A DNA stretch of 64,000 nt, taken from contig CAWJRO010000033.1 of assembly GCA_963845285.1 (NCBI GenBank), forward strand, positions 9,850 through 73,849, written 5' to 3'. Shown piece by piece: positions 46,253 to 53,454 of this stretch. Both the position numbers and the translations under genes were made by a program. The notes beneath the pieces are model-generated. The model did no database searches and was not told the DNA's origin. It saw nothing but the letters and a program-made list of their open reading frames with translations. Origin of the DNA: Methanobacterium_C sp963845285 (GTDB taxonomy: Archaea; Methanobacteriota; Methanobacteria; Methanobacteriales; Methanobacteriaceae). Every line of letters starts with the position of its first letter. Position 1 is the stretch's first letter.

Positions 46253-47371
46253 GTGGATGAATCATTGGACCGGCAAATAAATCTTTTAAAGAAGGGTAAA
46301 TCATCCAAGGAACAACTAACTTCTTCAGAGAGGGAAGATGGAAAAAGAATTCTTTCAGAACTCTCAGTTATCTACAGTATCTCTTCATTATCTTCTATTC
46401 ACAGGGAAAAAGAGTTAATGCATGCAACTGTGAATATGGCAACTTTAATTCTTGGTATTCGCTATTTTGGACTCGTAGCCCTCTATGGTGAGGGGTACCA
46501 TGTAATGGCATCAATTGGTTTTAAGGATCCTGCTATTTTGATCGAAAAGATCACCGAAGGAAAACCCAACCAGTTCATTTTTTCGTTTAACTGCGAAAAG
46601 CCCATGATACTTTTTATGGAACGTAACAGCTTTCTAACAGATAGAGAGAGAAGGGTTTACACAATATTTGCAAACAGCCTTCAAACAGCTCTTTTAAATG
46701 CTTTAACTCTTGAAAAAAAAGAAAAAGCTGAAAAAGAGCTTAAAGCTTCCTTAAAGGGGAAGGAACTGCTCTTAAAGGAGATCCATCACCGTGTTAAAAA
46801 CAACATGCAGATCATCTCAAGTTTACTCTCACTCCAGTCCAACTACGTGGAAGGTGAGGCTGTGAACGTTTTAAAGGAGAGCCAGAACAGGGTGAAGTCC
46901 ATGGCTATAATCCATGAGAAACTTTATCAGTCCTATGATCTAACCCATATAAACTTCAAAGAATATATTGAAAGTTTGTTAAATTATCTTTTTCACTCTT
47001 ATACTAAAAATTTTGGGGATGTAACAATCAAATTGGATGTTGAGGAAATTTTCTTCAGCATAGAAACTGCAGTGCCATTGGGTTTGATAATAAATGAACT
47101 GGTATCAAATAGTTTAAAATACGCATTTCCTCAGGAAAAAGGTGAAATAACTTTAAAAATCTATAAAAAACTTGATGGATTTACCATTCAGATATCTGAT
47201 AATGGTGTTGGAATGCCTGATGAAATTAAATTCACCACAACAGATTCTCTGGGTTTGCAGCTAGTATCTTCACTTGTAAACCAGCTTGATGGCAGTGTGG
47301 AACTTAAAAGACATAATGGAACATCTTATTTGATAAATTTCAAGGAGCAGAAGTACAGGAATAGAATATGA
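46253..47371 (+). CDS. Histidine kinase (GAF-like, HisKA_2, HATPase)
   Basis: 372 residues with a GTG start behind GGGGGATT. A GAF-like sensor region (about 45-150) and a coiled coil (155-170) precede KEIHHRVKNNMQIISSLLSL (His178) and an ATPase with NELVSNSLKYAF and ISDNGVGMPDE. The catalytic part is close to that of the 11413 kinase. It is soluble and in one operon with the FIST protein, which I infer to be its input or co-sensor. Confidence 0.92.
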   Translation: MDESLDRQINLLKKGKSSKEQLTSSEREDGKRILSELSVIYSISSLSSIHREKELMHATVNMATLILGIRYFGLVALYGEGYHVMASIGFKDPAILIEKITEGKPNQFIFSFNCEKPMILFMERNSFLTDRERRVYTIFANSLQTALLNALTLEKKEKAEKELKASLKGKELLLKEIHHRVKNNMQIISSLLSLQSNYVEGEAVNVLKESQNRVKSMAIIHEKLYQSYDLTHINFKEYIESLLNYLFHSYTKNFGDVTIKLDVEEIFFSIETAVPLGLIINELVSNSLKYAFPQEKGEITLKIYKKLDGFTIQISDNGVGMPDEIKFTTTDSLGLQLVSSLVNQLDGSVELKRHNGTSYLINFKEQKYRNRI

Positions 47372-47564
47372 TACACCAAGATTTAAGATTGGTACAGGGC
47401 CAAGATTGGGTTAATATTTGGCTACAAATTTATTAAATAGGATTTAATTCCAGGAAATAATTTAAAACTAACACAGTAAAACTAATACAGACTAAATTAG
47501 GATAAAGATTCAAATCAAGAGCCTGAACATAGAATGATGATATTTAAAAAAATAGTATAACTAA

Positions 47565-47704
47565 ACTGTTTCATACTTTAGAATTTGCAAAAAAATAAGG
47601 ATAAATAAAGTTTTAAATTCAAAAATAATCAAATATATATCAAAACTAATCGGATATATAGCAAAAATAATCAAGTACATCATATCAAAAGTAATTATGA
47701 GACC
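47565..47704. mobile_element. Expanded family-1 element, inverse orientation
   Basis: Reads AACTGTTTCATACTTTAGAA...GCAAAAAAATAAGGATAAA and ends AAGTAATTATGAGACCG. Its interior contains three tandem copies of about 21 bp (AAAAATAATCAAATATATAT type). The ends have drifted. Confidence 0.7.
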
Positions 47705-47722
47705 GATTCATAACTAAAAAGA

Positions 47723-48607
47723 TTATTTATTCATGTTTTGCATGAGCATTCTTGTCATGGTGTCAAGTATTATTCCAGTAAATGCAATGAAAACACCTGT
47801 TATACAGATCAAACCAGCAACAACAGTTGGTGCCAGGCTTCTGCTTCCACCGCCCAGATAATTTCCGAAAAAGATCAGACCTGCAACTAAACCTAACATG
47901 ATCAATATGAGTCCTGGAGCTGTGAAGTAGTAAAGTGGTCTGTTGAATTCCATGTCACGAAGTACTTTGACAAGCACCCCTACACCGTGGCTTACAGGGT
48001 TTCTTTTGTTGTTGGCTACGTCGTACCTAACCCCTATTTCCACTTCTTTTATCCTTAAACCTGCATTTGAAGCTTCTGTTAACATCTCACTTTCAATGCC
48101 AAAACCATTTTGACGGAACTTGAATGCGGGAACTGAGTGGATTGCAAAGGCTCTGAAACCGCTTTGGCTATCGGTTATATGGGTCCTGCCATTTATATTG
48201 GTTGCTATGTCCAGTACGCTTTGACCCACCCGTCTGTACTTTGGAGTGTTTTTTTCTCCGCCATTAAGGTATCTACTGCCGTTTACAACATCTGCTTCCC
48301 CATTGATTATAGGTTCTATAAGTAATGGTATCTGAGAGGGACTGTGCTGGCCATCTGCATCCACGGTAACGATGATATCTGAACCGTTAACTACTTCAAA
48401 ACCAGTTTTAAGAGCTGCACCTTTTCCCAGATTTTCAAGGTGACTTATAACTTCTGCTCCTGCTATTTCTGCTATCTCTGCAGTTTTATCAGTACTTCCA
48501 TCATTAACAACTATTACTCGGTTTGAATATTTTTTTGCACTTAAAACAATACTTCCAATAGATATCTGCTCATTATATGCAGGTAATATTGTTGTTATAT
48601 ATGTCAT
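47723..48607 (-). CDS. DPM1-like GT2 glycosyltransferase; paralogue of 7736
   Basis: 294 residues. ILPAYNEQISIGSIVLSAKK, VVNDGSTDKT (the first Asp of DDGSTD is Asn here), VTVDADGQHSP and NGSRYLNGGEKNTPKYRRVG are present, with the same two anchoring helices and C-terminus (TMTRMLMQNMNK). Similarity to 7736-8632 is very high in the anchor, lower in the acceptor part. It probably makes a polyprenyl-phosphate sugar. Confidence 0.9.
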   Translation of the reverse strand: MTYITTILPAYNEQISIGSIVLSAKKYSNRVIVVNDGSTDKTAEIAEIAGAEVISHLENLGKGAALKTGFEVVNGSDIIVTVDADGQHSPSQIPLLIEPIINGEADVVNGSRYLNGGEKNTPKYRRVGQSVLDIATNINGRTHITDSQSGFRAFAIHSVPAFKFRQNGFGIESEMLTEASNAGLRIKEVEIGVRYDVANNKRNPVSHGVGVLVKVLRDMEFNRPLYYFTAPGLILIMLGLVAGLIFFGNYLGGGSRSLAPTVVAGLICITGVFIAFTGIILDTMTRMLMQNMNK

Positions 48608-49289
48608 TTTACTTTTTCATTCCATTTATTCGTGCAACTGTATTAAAAATATCATTTAATGAATTACTCATACTATATTAGACCTCTTTTATATAATTTT
48701 ATGAAAAAAATGCCAATTCTTAAATGAATATCTTTTAATTAACTTATTATATTTGAGTAACTGCTCTCTCGTGATCTATATCATTATCTGCCCTTCAACA
48801 TATTTTTTAATATTATACGAAGCTGTCTCATGATTATTTTTACTGATATAATTTTCATTATTTTTGAATTTAAAGTTCTATTTACTCTTATTTTTTTTCA
48901 AATTTTGAACTATAAAACAGCTTTTATACTCATTGATATCAATATATACAATTATGTCAAGGAAAGTGCTCAATTTACAGTTTACATCATCAGAAACTTT
49001 AAAATAAGAATAGAAACAATTGCAAGGATATTTTAATGGGTTTTCTATAAACACTTTTAAATTCATATACCCAAAAAAAACATAGAGCCAAAAAAGAATA
49101 AAATTTATTGTTTTAGACCTCAAAGTGTTCAGGGATAGTGTAGAGTGTTAACATTTTTTTATATTTTATAGGAGAATGTGATTTTAAATGGTTTATTCAA
49201 GATTTAAGAGTATTTGATCCTTTAACCTTAAAATAAACCTCATGGATCATGAAACAAGTTTATATCTTTTAAACAAAAGAAGAGTAGAT
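48608..49289. other. Gap with a family-1 element
   Basis: Apart from the element at 48819-48924 nothing is supported. Short frames at 48830-49036 and 48878-49123 overlap it on both strands and are artefacts. Confidence 0.5.
48819..48924. mobile_element. 106-bp inverted-repeat element, family 1
   Basis: GAAGCTGTCTCATGATTATT to GAACTATAAAACAGCTTT with TATAC on both sides (48814-48818 and 48925-48929). Its interior (TTTTCATTATTTTTGAATTT) defines the 'TTCATT' subgroup with 4495, 39626 and the outer element at 50996. Confidence 0.9.
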
Positions 49290-50033
49290 ATGCCTAAATT
49301 CAAGGTGAGTTCCAGTAATGATAACACAAACTTTGTGAGCACTGATTCTTACAGAAAGCTTTCTAAAAAATTTCGAAGCTTAAAAAGAGATAACGGAAGA
49401 ATAATTCATGTTTTAGGGGCTCCGGGAACAGGTAAATCAACCAACATTCACAGGGCCCTGGGCGAGTTGGATCTTAACGTCTTTGAATTCGAGTTTGAGC
49501 TTCCAAATGATTCAATGACATCAAAAGAAGTTTTTTCTGAATTTTTAAGATCACTTAAAGAACAATTGGGTGTAAATTCAAAAAAGGAAAGTTACAAACA
49601 TCTTTTGGATTTTGATGTTGTACTCTTTGCAGATAAATTTCATGATATTCATTATATTGAACATGGTAAGGTGGGCTTCAGCAGGTGGACAGACACTGTT
49701 GGGTTGGGAGCAACCTATTTTTATATCCTGTGCATTGCAGAATACATGAAGCACCGCAGGAACTTTCAGGACATGAACCTGGTATTCCAAACAGCCTGGA
49801 GAATCTACTTAAAAGGTAAAAAATATGATATCTTCACGGATCTGGGCATTCTATCCAAAATTATCGTGGGATTTCTTAAATTATTCTTTGAAGTGGTTGA
49901 GATTTCTTATTCTGAGGAAGAAACAATACAAATTGTGAAAAATCACGTTGATGCCAGTGAAGTTGATATTAAAGAGCTCATAAAAAAGTACGGACGTAAA
50001 CCTCGTTTTATATGTCAGGAATTGGATAAATAA
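49290..50033 (+). CDS. P-loop ATPase of unknown family
   Basis: About 247 residues from ATG 49290 (MPKFKVSSSNDNTNFVSTDS); an ATG at 49242 would add 16 residues. Walker A is VLGAPGTGKSTNIHRAL. No clear Walker B Asp-Glu pair follows; VVLFADKFHDIHYIEHGKVG may serve. The C-terminal part (IQIVKNHVDASEVDIKELIK, then KYGRKPRFICQEL) looks like the lid of a AAA or STAND-type ATPase. It is cytoplasmic with no operon partner. I recall similar orphan genes in related methanogens but no function. Confidence 0.65.
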   Translation: MPKFKVSSSNDNTNFVSTDSYRKLSKKFRSLKRDNGRIIHVLGAPGTGKSTNIHRALGELDLNVFEFEFELPNDSMTSKEVFSEFLRSLKEQLGVNSKKESYKHLLDFDVVLFADKFHDIHYIEHGKVGFSRWTDTVGLGATYFYILCIAEYMKHRRNFQDMNLVFQTAWRIYLKGKKYDIFTDLGILSKIIVGFLKLFFEVVEISYSEEETIQIVKNHVDASEVDIKELIKKYGRKPRFICQELDK

Positions 50034-50090
50034 TTAGAATTTAAATTAAACTTAATTTTTAAATTCAAGTTGATTTTTTTATTACTGTTG

Positions 50091-50197
50091 GAGGGTATCT
50101 CATGATTAATTTTCATATGCAAAATTTTGTTTATTTTTGAATTTAAAGCTTTATTTGTCCTTATTTTTTTATAAATTTTGAACTATGAGACATCCTC
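50091..50197. mobile_element. 107-bp inverted-repeat element, family 1
   Basis: GAGGGTATCTCATGATTAAT to TGAACTATGAGACATCCTC. It begins 58 bases after the ATPase stop. No flanking duplication is found. Confidence 0.88.
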
Positions 50198-50687
50198 TCG
50201 TACTAATAAAAAGTTTCAATAAGAAGCTTTTTTTGTAAAATAGAGGCGTCCAAGGGCATTTTAATTGCCCTCTTTGCCCCAACACAAACCAATGTTTGCA
50301 ACTGCTACCTGCCGAGTAACGTATGTAAATGGATATGACCTTGTATTAATACTTTTTGATTGAGAGTGGGGAACGTGTATAATACAGGTTTTATTAAAAA
50401 AATATTGTTTAAGTAGAAAATCTAAACTTTTAAGGACACTAAAAGTGTTTTTATTTAATCCTTCCATAAACAGAGTCAATTCACAGTTTTTAGGTTCATT
50501 TCACAGTTTTTAAGTTACAAATTTTCCAATATTAATACTTTTTGCTTTGTTTGTGTATCGATACTTTTATTACGTTTTTAATATTATATGTTACTGTAAA
50601 AATTGGAGGACCATAGCTTCCGATCTATTTGTAAATGAAACTCAAGATTTGATTTATGAAGATAATAAATAATTAGGAGGTGAGTAG
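50198..50687. other. Gap, one small hairpin
   Basis: AGGGCATTTTAATTGCCCT at about 50251-50269 can form a 6-bp stem. A 72-codon minus frame at 50261-50479 lacks protein-like composition. Nothing else seen. Confidence 0.4.
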
Positions 50688-50828
50688 ATATCATACACAA
50701 GTGGACAAAAACCTGGAAGGGGATCATATGTTTGTACGTGTTGTGGTGAATGCAGAGATCTAAACTACGACACAGATACACTACCTTTATGTGATCGGTG
50801 TAAAAACCGTATTTTTACCAAATATTAA
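50688..50828 (+). CDS. Zinc-ribbon small protein with ATA in start position
   Basis: 46 residues. SYTSGQKPGRGSYVCTCCGE leads to CTCCGEC and CDRCKN, two CxxC-type knuckles. From memory, related methanogen proteins begin with Met followed by a SGEKPGKG-like stretch. GGAGGTGA lies 7 bases (from GGAGG) before ATA at 50688-50690, just where ATG would be, and an in-frame TAG precedes it. No ATG, GTG or TTG is available at the 5' end. It is either an ATA-initiated gene or a start-codon mutant. Confidence 0.6.
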   Translation: MSYTSGQKPGRGSYVCTCCGECRDLNYDTDTLPLCDRCKNRIFTKY

Positions 50829-50880
50829 AAAATAACTCCAAATAAAGGATCATTTTTTTTCAGTTATATTTTTTATTTTT

Positions 50881-50987
50881 GAGGCTGACCCATAATTATT
50901 CGTAACATATATAATTCTGCTTATTTTTGAATTTAAAGCGTTGTTTATCCTTATTTTTTTGTAGATTTTGGATTATGGGACAGCCTC
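50881..50987. mobile_element. 107-bp inverted-repeat element, family 1
   Basis: GAGGCTGACCCATAATTATT to GGATTATGGGACAGCCTC, with TTTT on both sides. It lies 8 bases before the next, nested pair. Confidence 0.9.
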
Positions 50988-50995
50988 TTTTAAAA

Positions 50996-51209
50996 GAAGC
51001 TGGCTCATGATTATTTTTACTTATGAGACTGTCGCATAATTATTTGTGACATATATAATTCTGCTTATTTTTGAATTTAAAGCGTTGTTTATCCTTATTT
51101 TTTTGTAGATTTTGAATTATGGGACAACCTCTTATATAACTCTCATTATTTTTGAATTTGAAACTTTATTTACTCTTATTTTTTGTAAATTTTGATATAG
51201 GACATCCTT
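50996..51209. mobile_element. Family-1 element split by another family-1 element
   Basis: The outer copy starts GAAGCTGGCTCATGATTATT at 50996, is interrupted after TTTTTACTTAT, resumes with ATAACTCTCATTATTTTTG and ends GACATCCTT at 51209. TAAAA flanks it on both sides (50991-50995 and 51210-51214). Removing the insert restores a sequence close to the 48819 copy. Confidence 0.9.
51025..51131. mobile_element. Nested 107-bp family-1 element
   Basis: GAGACTGTCGCATAATTATT to GAATTATGGGACAACCTC, inserted in the element at 50996-51209 with TTAT duplicated on both sides (51021-51024 and 51132-51135). Confidence 0.93.
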
Positions 51210-51230
51210 TAAAAGATCAAATTTAACTAA

Positions 51231-51725
51231 TTATTTTTTTGCTAAATTTTGGGTTTCGTCTTTTTTGTCAACCAATTTTCCCACCAGATAAACCCCAAGG
51301 GCCAAAGCTAAAACAACAGCTGTAACATTGTAATCAGCACTTGTGGTTAATCCCAACTGCCATGAACCCCAGTTGAAGGGGTAAAATAGGTAAATACCGT
51401 TATTGACATTTTTCAGTGTTAAATCAAGGAGGTAATGGGTGACAACTCCGAAGCTTAACATCAAGAATGCAGTTTTTTTGTTGTGAAAGAGCAGGGATAC
51501 CAACCCTGCAACTGTGAAGGATCCAATAGGCAAGTGTATGGGTTGTATGGAGTTCCAGATGTTCCAGCCTGCAGCCTGGAATAAAAGGCCGAATTTCACA
51601 ACGTCAGGTACCAGAGCTCCCACCATTACCAGCACGGTGTTTTCAGGTCCGAAGCTCTTATATTTGAAGCGCAAAACCCTGCAGATTATCCATGCTGCAG
51701 CTATATGGGTTACCCAGTCTGGTAT
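51231..51725 (-). CDS. YdjM/DUF457-like membrane protein with ATA in start position
   Basis: 164 residues if read from ATA at 51723-51725. PDWVTHIAAAWIICRVL, with its conserved early His, is the usual N-terminus of this metal-dependent-hydrolase-like membrane family. VGALVPDVVKFG, HLPIGSFTVAGLVSLL and VVTHYLLDLTLKN give the further His/Asp set. Three or four helices are present. The ATA overlaps the preceding stop as TAATA, mimicking the usual TAATG coupling, with GAGG eight bases before. The only canonical in-frame start (TTG, 51674) would delete the conserved first helix. Confidence 0.72.
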   Translation of the reverse strand: MPDWVTHIAAAWIICRVLRFKYKSFGPENTVLVMVGALVPDVVKFGLLFQAAGWNIWNSIQPIHLPIGSFTVAGLVSLLFHNKKTAFLMLSFGVVTHYLLDLTLKNVNNGIYLFYPFNWGSWQLGLTTSADYNVTAVVLALALGVYLVGKLVDKKDETQNLAKK

Positions 51726-52186
51726 TATTTCCGCCTCATGAATTCCATTTTCTTGGGGTTAAAATACCAGTAACGGTTGAAAAGCCAGGCTAAAAACAGT
51801 AATGCCAAGAATGAGCGTATGAGCATGAACTGGTAACTCCACTTGGGAATTACAATTATCTTATACTCTTTAACATGATATGACGGTTTCAAAACTCCCA
51901 TTACCCCCACATTGTCTCCGATGGATACGGGGGTGGATGATTCAACAGTGTAATTTACCTTCTGGTTGAGTCCTGTGTCTTTCAAGTTAAATCCGCCAGT
52001 ATAAACAGATGTAACCTCTCCAGAGATTGATACATACTCTCCAAGGGGGTAGTGTGCCAGTATCATTGTAGTATCCGGATATTTGGAATGTTTTTGATAA
52101 TTTTCCTGGTAGTAAAGGCAGAGGCCTGCAAGTAAAATGAGGAGAATTACTGCAGTTGCCAGCCTTTTTTTGGATGATAATCTCAT
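51725..52186 (-). CDS. Small membrane protein with OB-like domain
   Basis: About 153 residues from ATG 52186 (MRLSSKKRLATAVILLILLA); an ATG three codons earlier is possible. An N-terminal helix, a beta-rich extracytoplasmic domain (YVSISGEVTSVYTGGFNLKD and VSIGDNVGVMGVLKPSY, an OB-fold-like pattern) and a second helix (MLIRSFLALLFLAWLF) are seen. Its stop overlaps the YdjM-like gene, so they form one operon. Function unknown. Confidence 0.65.
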   Translation of the reverse strand: MRLSSKKRLATAVILLILLAGLCLYYQENYQKHSKYPDTTMILAHYPLGEYVSISGEVTSVYTGGFNLKDTGLNQKVNYTVESSTPVSIGDNVGVMGVLKPSYHVKEYKIIVIPKWSYQFMLIRSFLALLFLAWLFNRYWYFNPKKMEFMRRK

Positions 52187-52507
52187 GTTAAACAAACCTT
52201 TATACTTGATCTGGTTTTAAATTATCCCTTATCAAATATTTGAGTTTAATTGAATCTTGAAATCGAAAATATTGAAATAGATTTTTATCTATGATCTTGA
52301 ACTTGTTTTAAAGAATGTTTTAAAACATGAAGTTATTTTTTTGCCAAAATTAAAATACCTTTTTAAACAAAGATAACATTAAGTTATAATTTATTCCTAT
52401 CGTTCATAATTTATATTACTCCCATCACTCACATTTAAATTGGAATACATCTTTAAAGTAAATAAACAGGAGAATATTGATAAAAAAAGAAGGGGAGAAT
52501 ACGTAAC

Positions 52508-52780
52508 ATGGTTTCTGCAAAATTTTATAAAAAGCTAATGGAAATTACAAAAGTAATGGAAGAAGAGGGTGAGGGAATTGGCTACATTCACAATGAAATT
52601 GATACTTACACAATTGGAACAAAAGTGTACAGTGAAAAAATAGTTAAATATCTGGATGAGACAGTGGGGACATGGGAAGGCAGTGAAGCCCAGGTTAAGA
52701 AGAAAAAAGGAAAAAAGAAACAGGAAAAAGGAAGTAAAGTTAGTTACCTCTGGAAGATTCCTGTAAAAGAAAGTAAATGA
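52508..52780 (+). CDS. Small hypothetical protein with Lys-rich segment
   Basis: 90 residues. MVSAKFYKKLMEITKVMEEE and IGYIHNEIDTYTIGTKVYSE are followed by a Lys-rich stretch at about 63-75 (VKKKKGKKKQEKG) and SYLWKIPVKE. GGGGGAGAA precedes the ATG by about 8 bases. No family recognised. The basic stretch could bind nucleic acid. Confidence 0.55.
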   Translation: MVSAKFYKKLMEITKVMEEEGEGIGYIHNEIDTYTIGTKVYSEKIVKYLDETVGTWEGSEAQVKKKKGKKKQEKGSKVSYLWKIPVKESK

Positions 52781-53454
52781 ATTAAGGAATGAATTAGTTT
52801 TATCGCTTTTTTTAAATTTTACTAGCTTAAATTTTCCATAATTTTTTATTTTACGTTCATGATCTAAAAGTACCTGTAATCGCCATTTTGATCGACTCTT
52901 TGTAATAAGGAATAATAAATGTTCTATCATACAGAATAAATTCCGAAGAACTATACAAAATCGCTAAAAAATTTCTAAAACTATCGATCCACAAAATTGA
53001 ATCAATACTTATAAAAATTGACAGTTACATGTATATGGAACGGCCCATATACGTTAATTTTCACTCTATTTTAAAATCTACTATCACATATCAATCAATG
53101 GGACGAAAATCAAAGTTAATGCATCAGATAATTACATTATCACTGAAAAAGAGTTAAAACTAATCCAGAAATTGATCATGAAAGGAATTGATGTTGATAT
53201 GGAATAAGACGAGTAACTCCAAAAGAGTGGGTAAGATGCTGTTAATTTTTCAGACCCTGAATCAAGGTGGATGAAGAACAAAAAGAATCATAAGTTTTTG
53301 TATAGTTATACCGATAACAGTCGAACAGGATTCAGGAATATATCTCTTCTTTCTGTCAATTGAACAATCAAATAGAAACCAACAAATATGAGAAGTTTAT
53401 AATTTAGCACATAGTAACATTAGTATAAACTTAAATATTAATGGAGGTAGGTAT
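52781..53454. other. Gap with possible gene remnant
   Basis: 53058-53207 is open on the plus strand and ends IITEKELKLIQKLIMKGIDV, then DME; it looks protein-like but has no usable start. Upstream pieces (LYKIAKKFLKLSIHKIESIL) in another frame suggest one decayed gene of about 90 codons. No promoter or repeat recognised. Confidence 0.4.

Noticed and set aside
48830..49123. Two overlapping frames on opposite strands
   Set aside because: Both cover a family-1 element and only reflect low GC content.
50261..50479. 72-codon minus-strand frame
   Set aside because: Not protein-like and no start signal; lies next to the zinc-ribbon gene without connection.
53058..53207. 49-codon frame ending IITEKELKLIQKLI...
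   Set aside because: Looks like the end of a decayed gene but has no start codon; not listed as a CDS.
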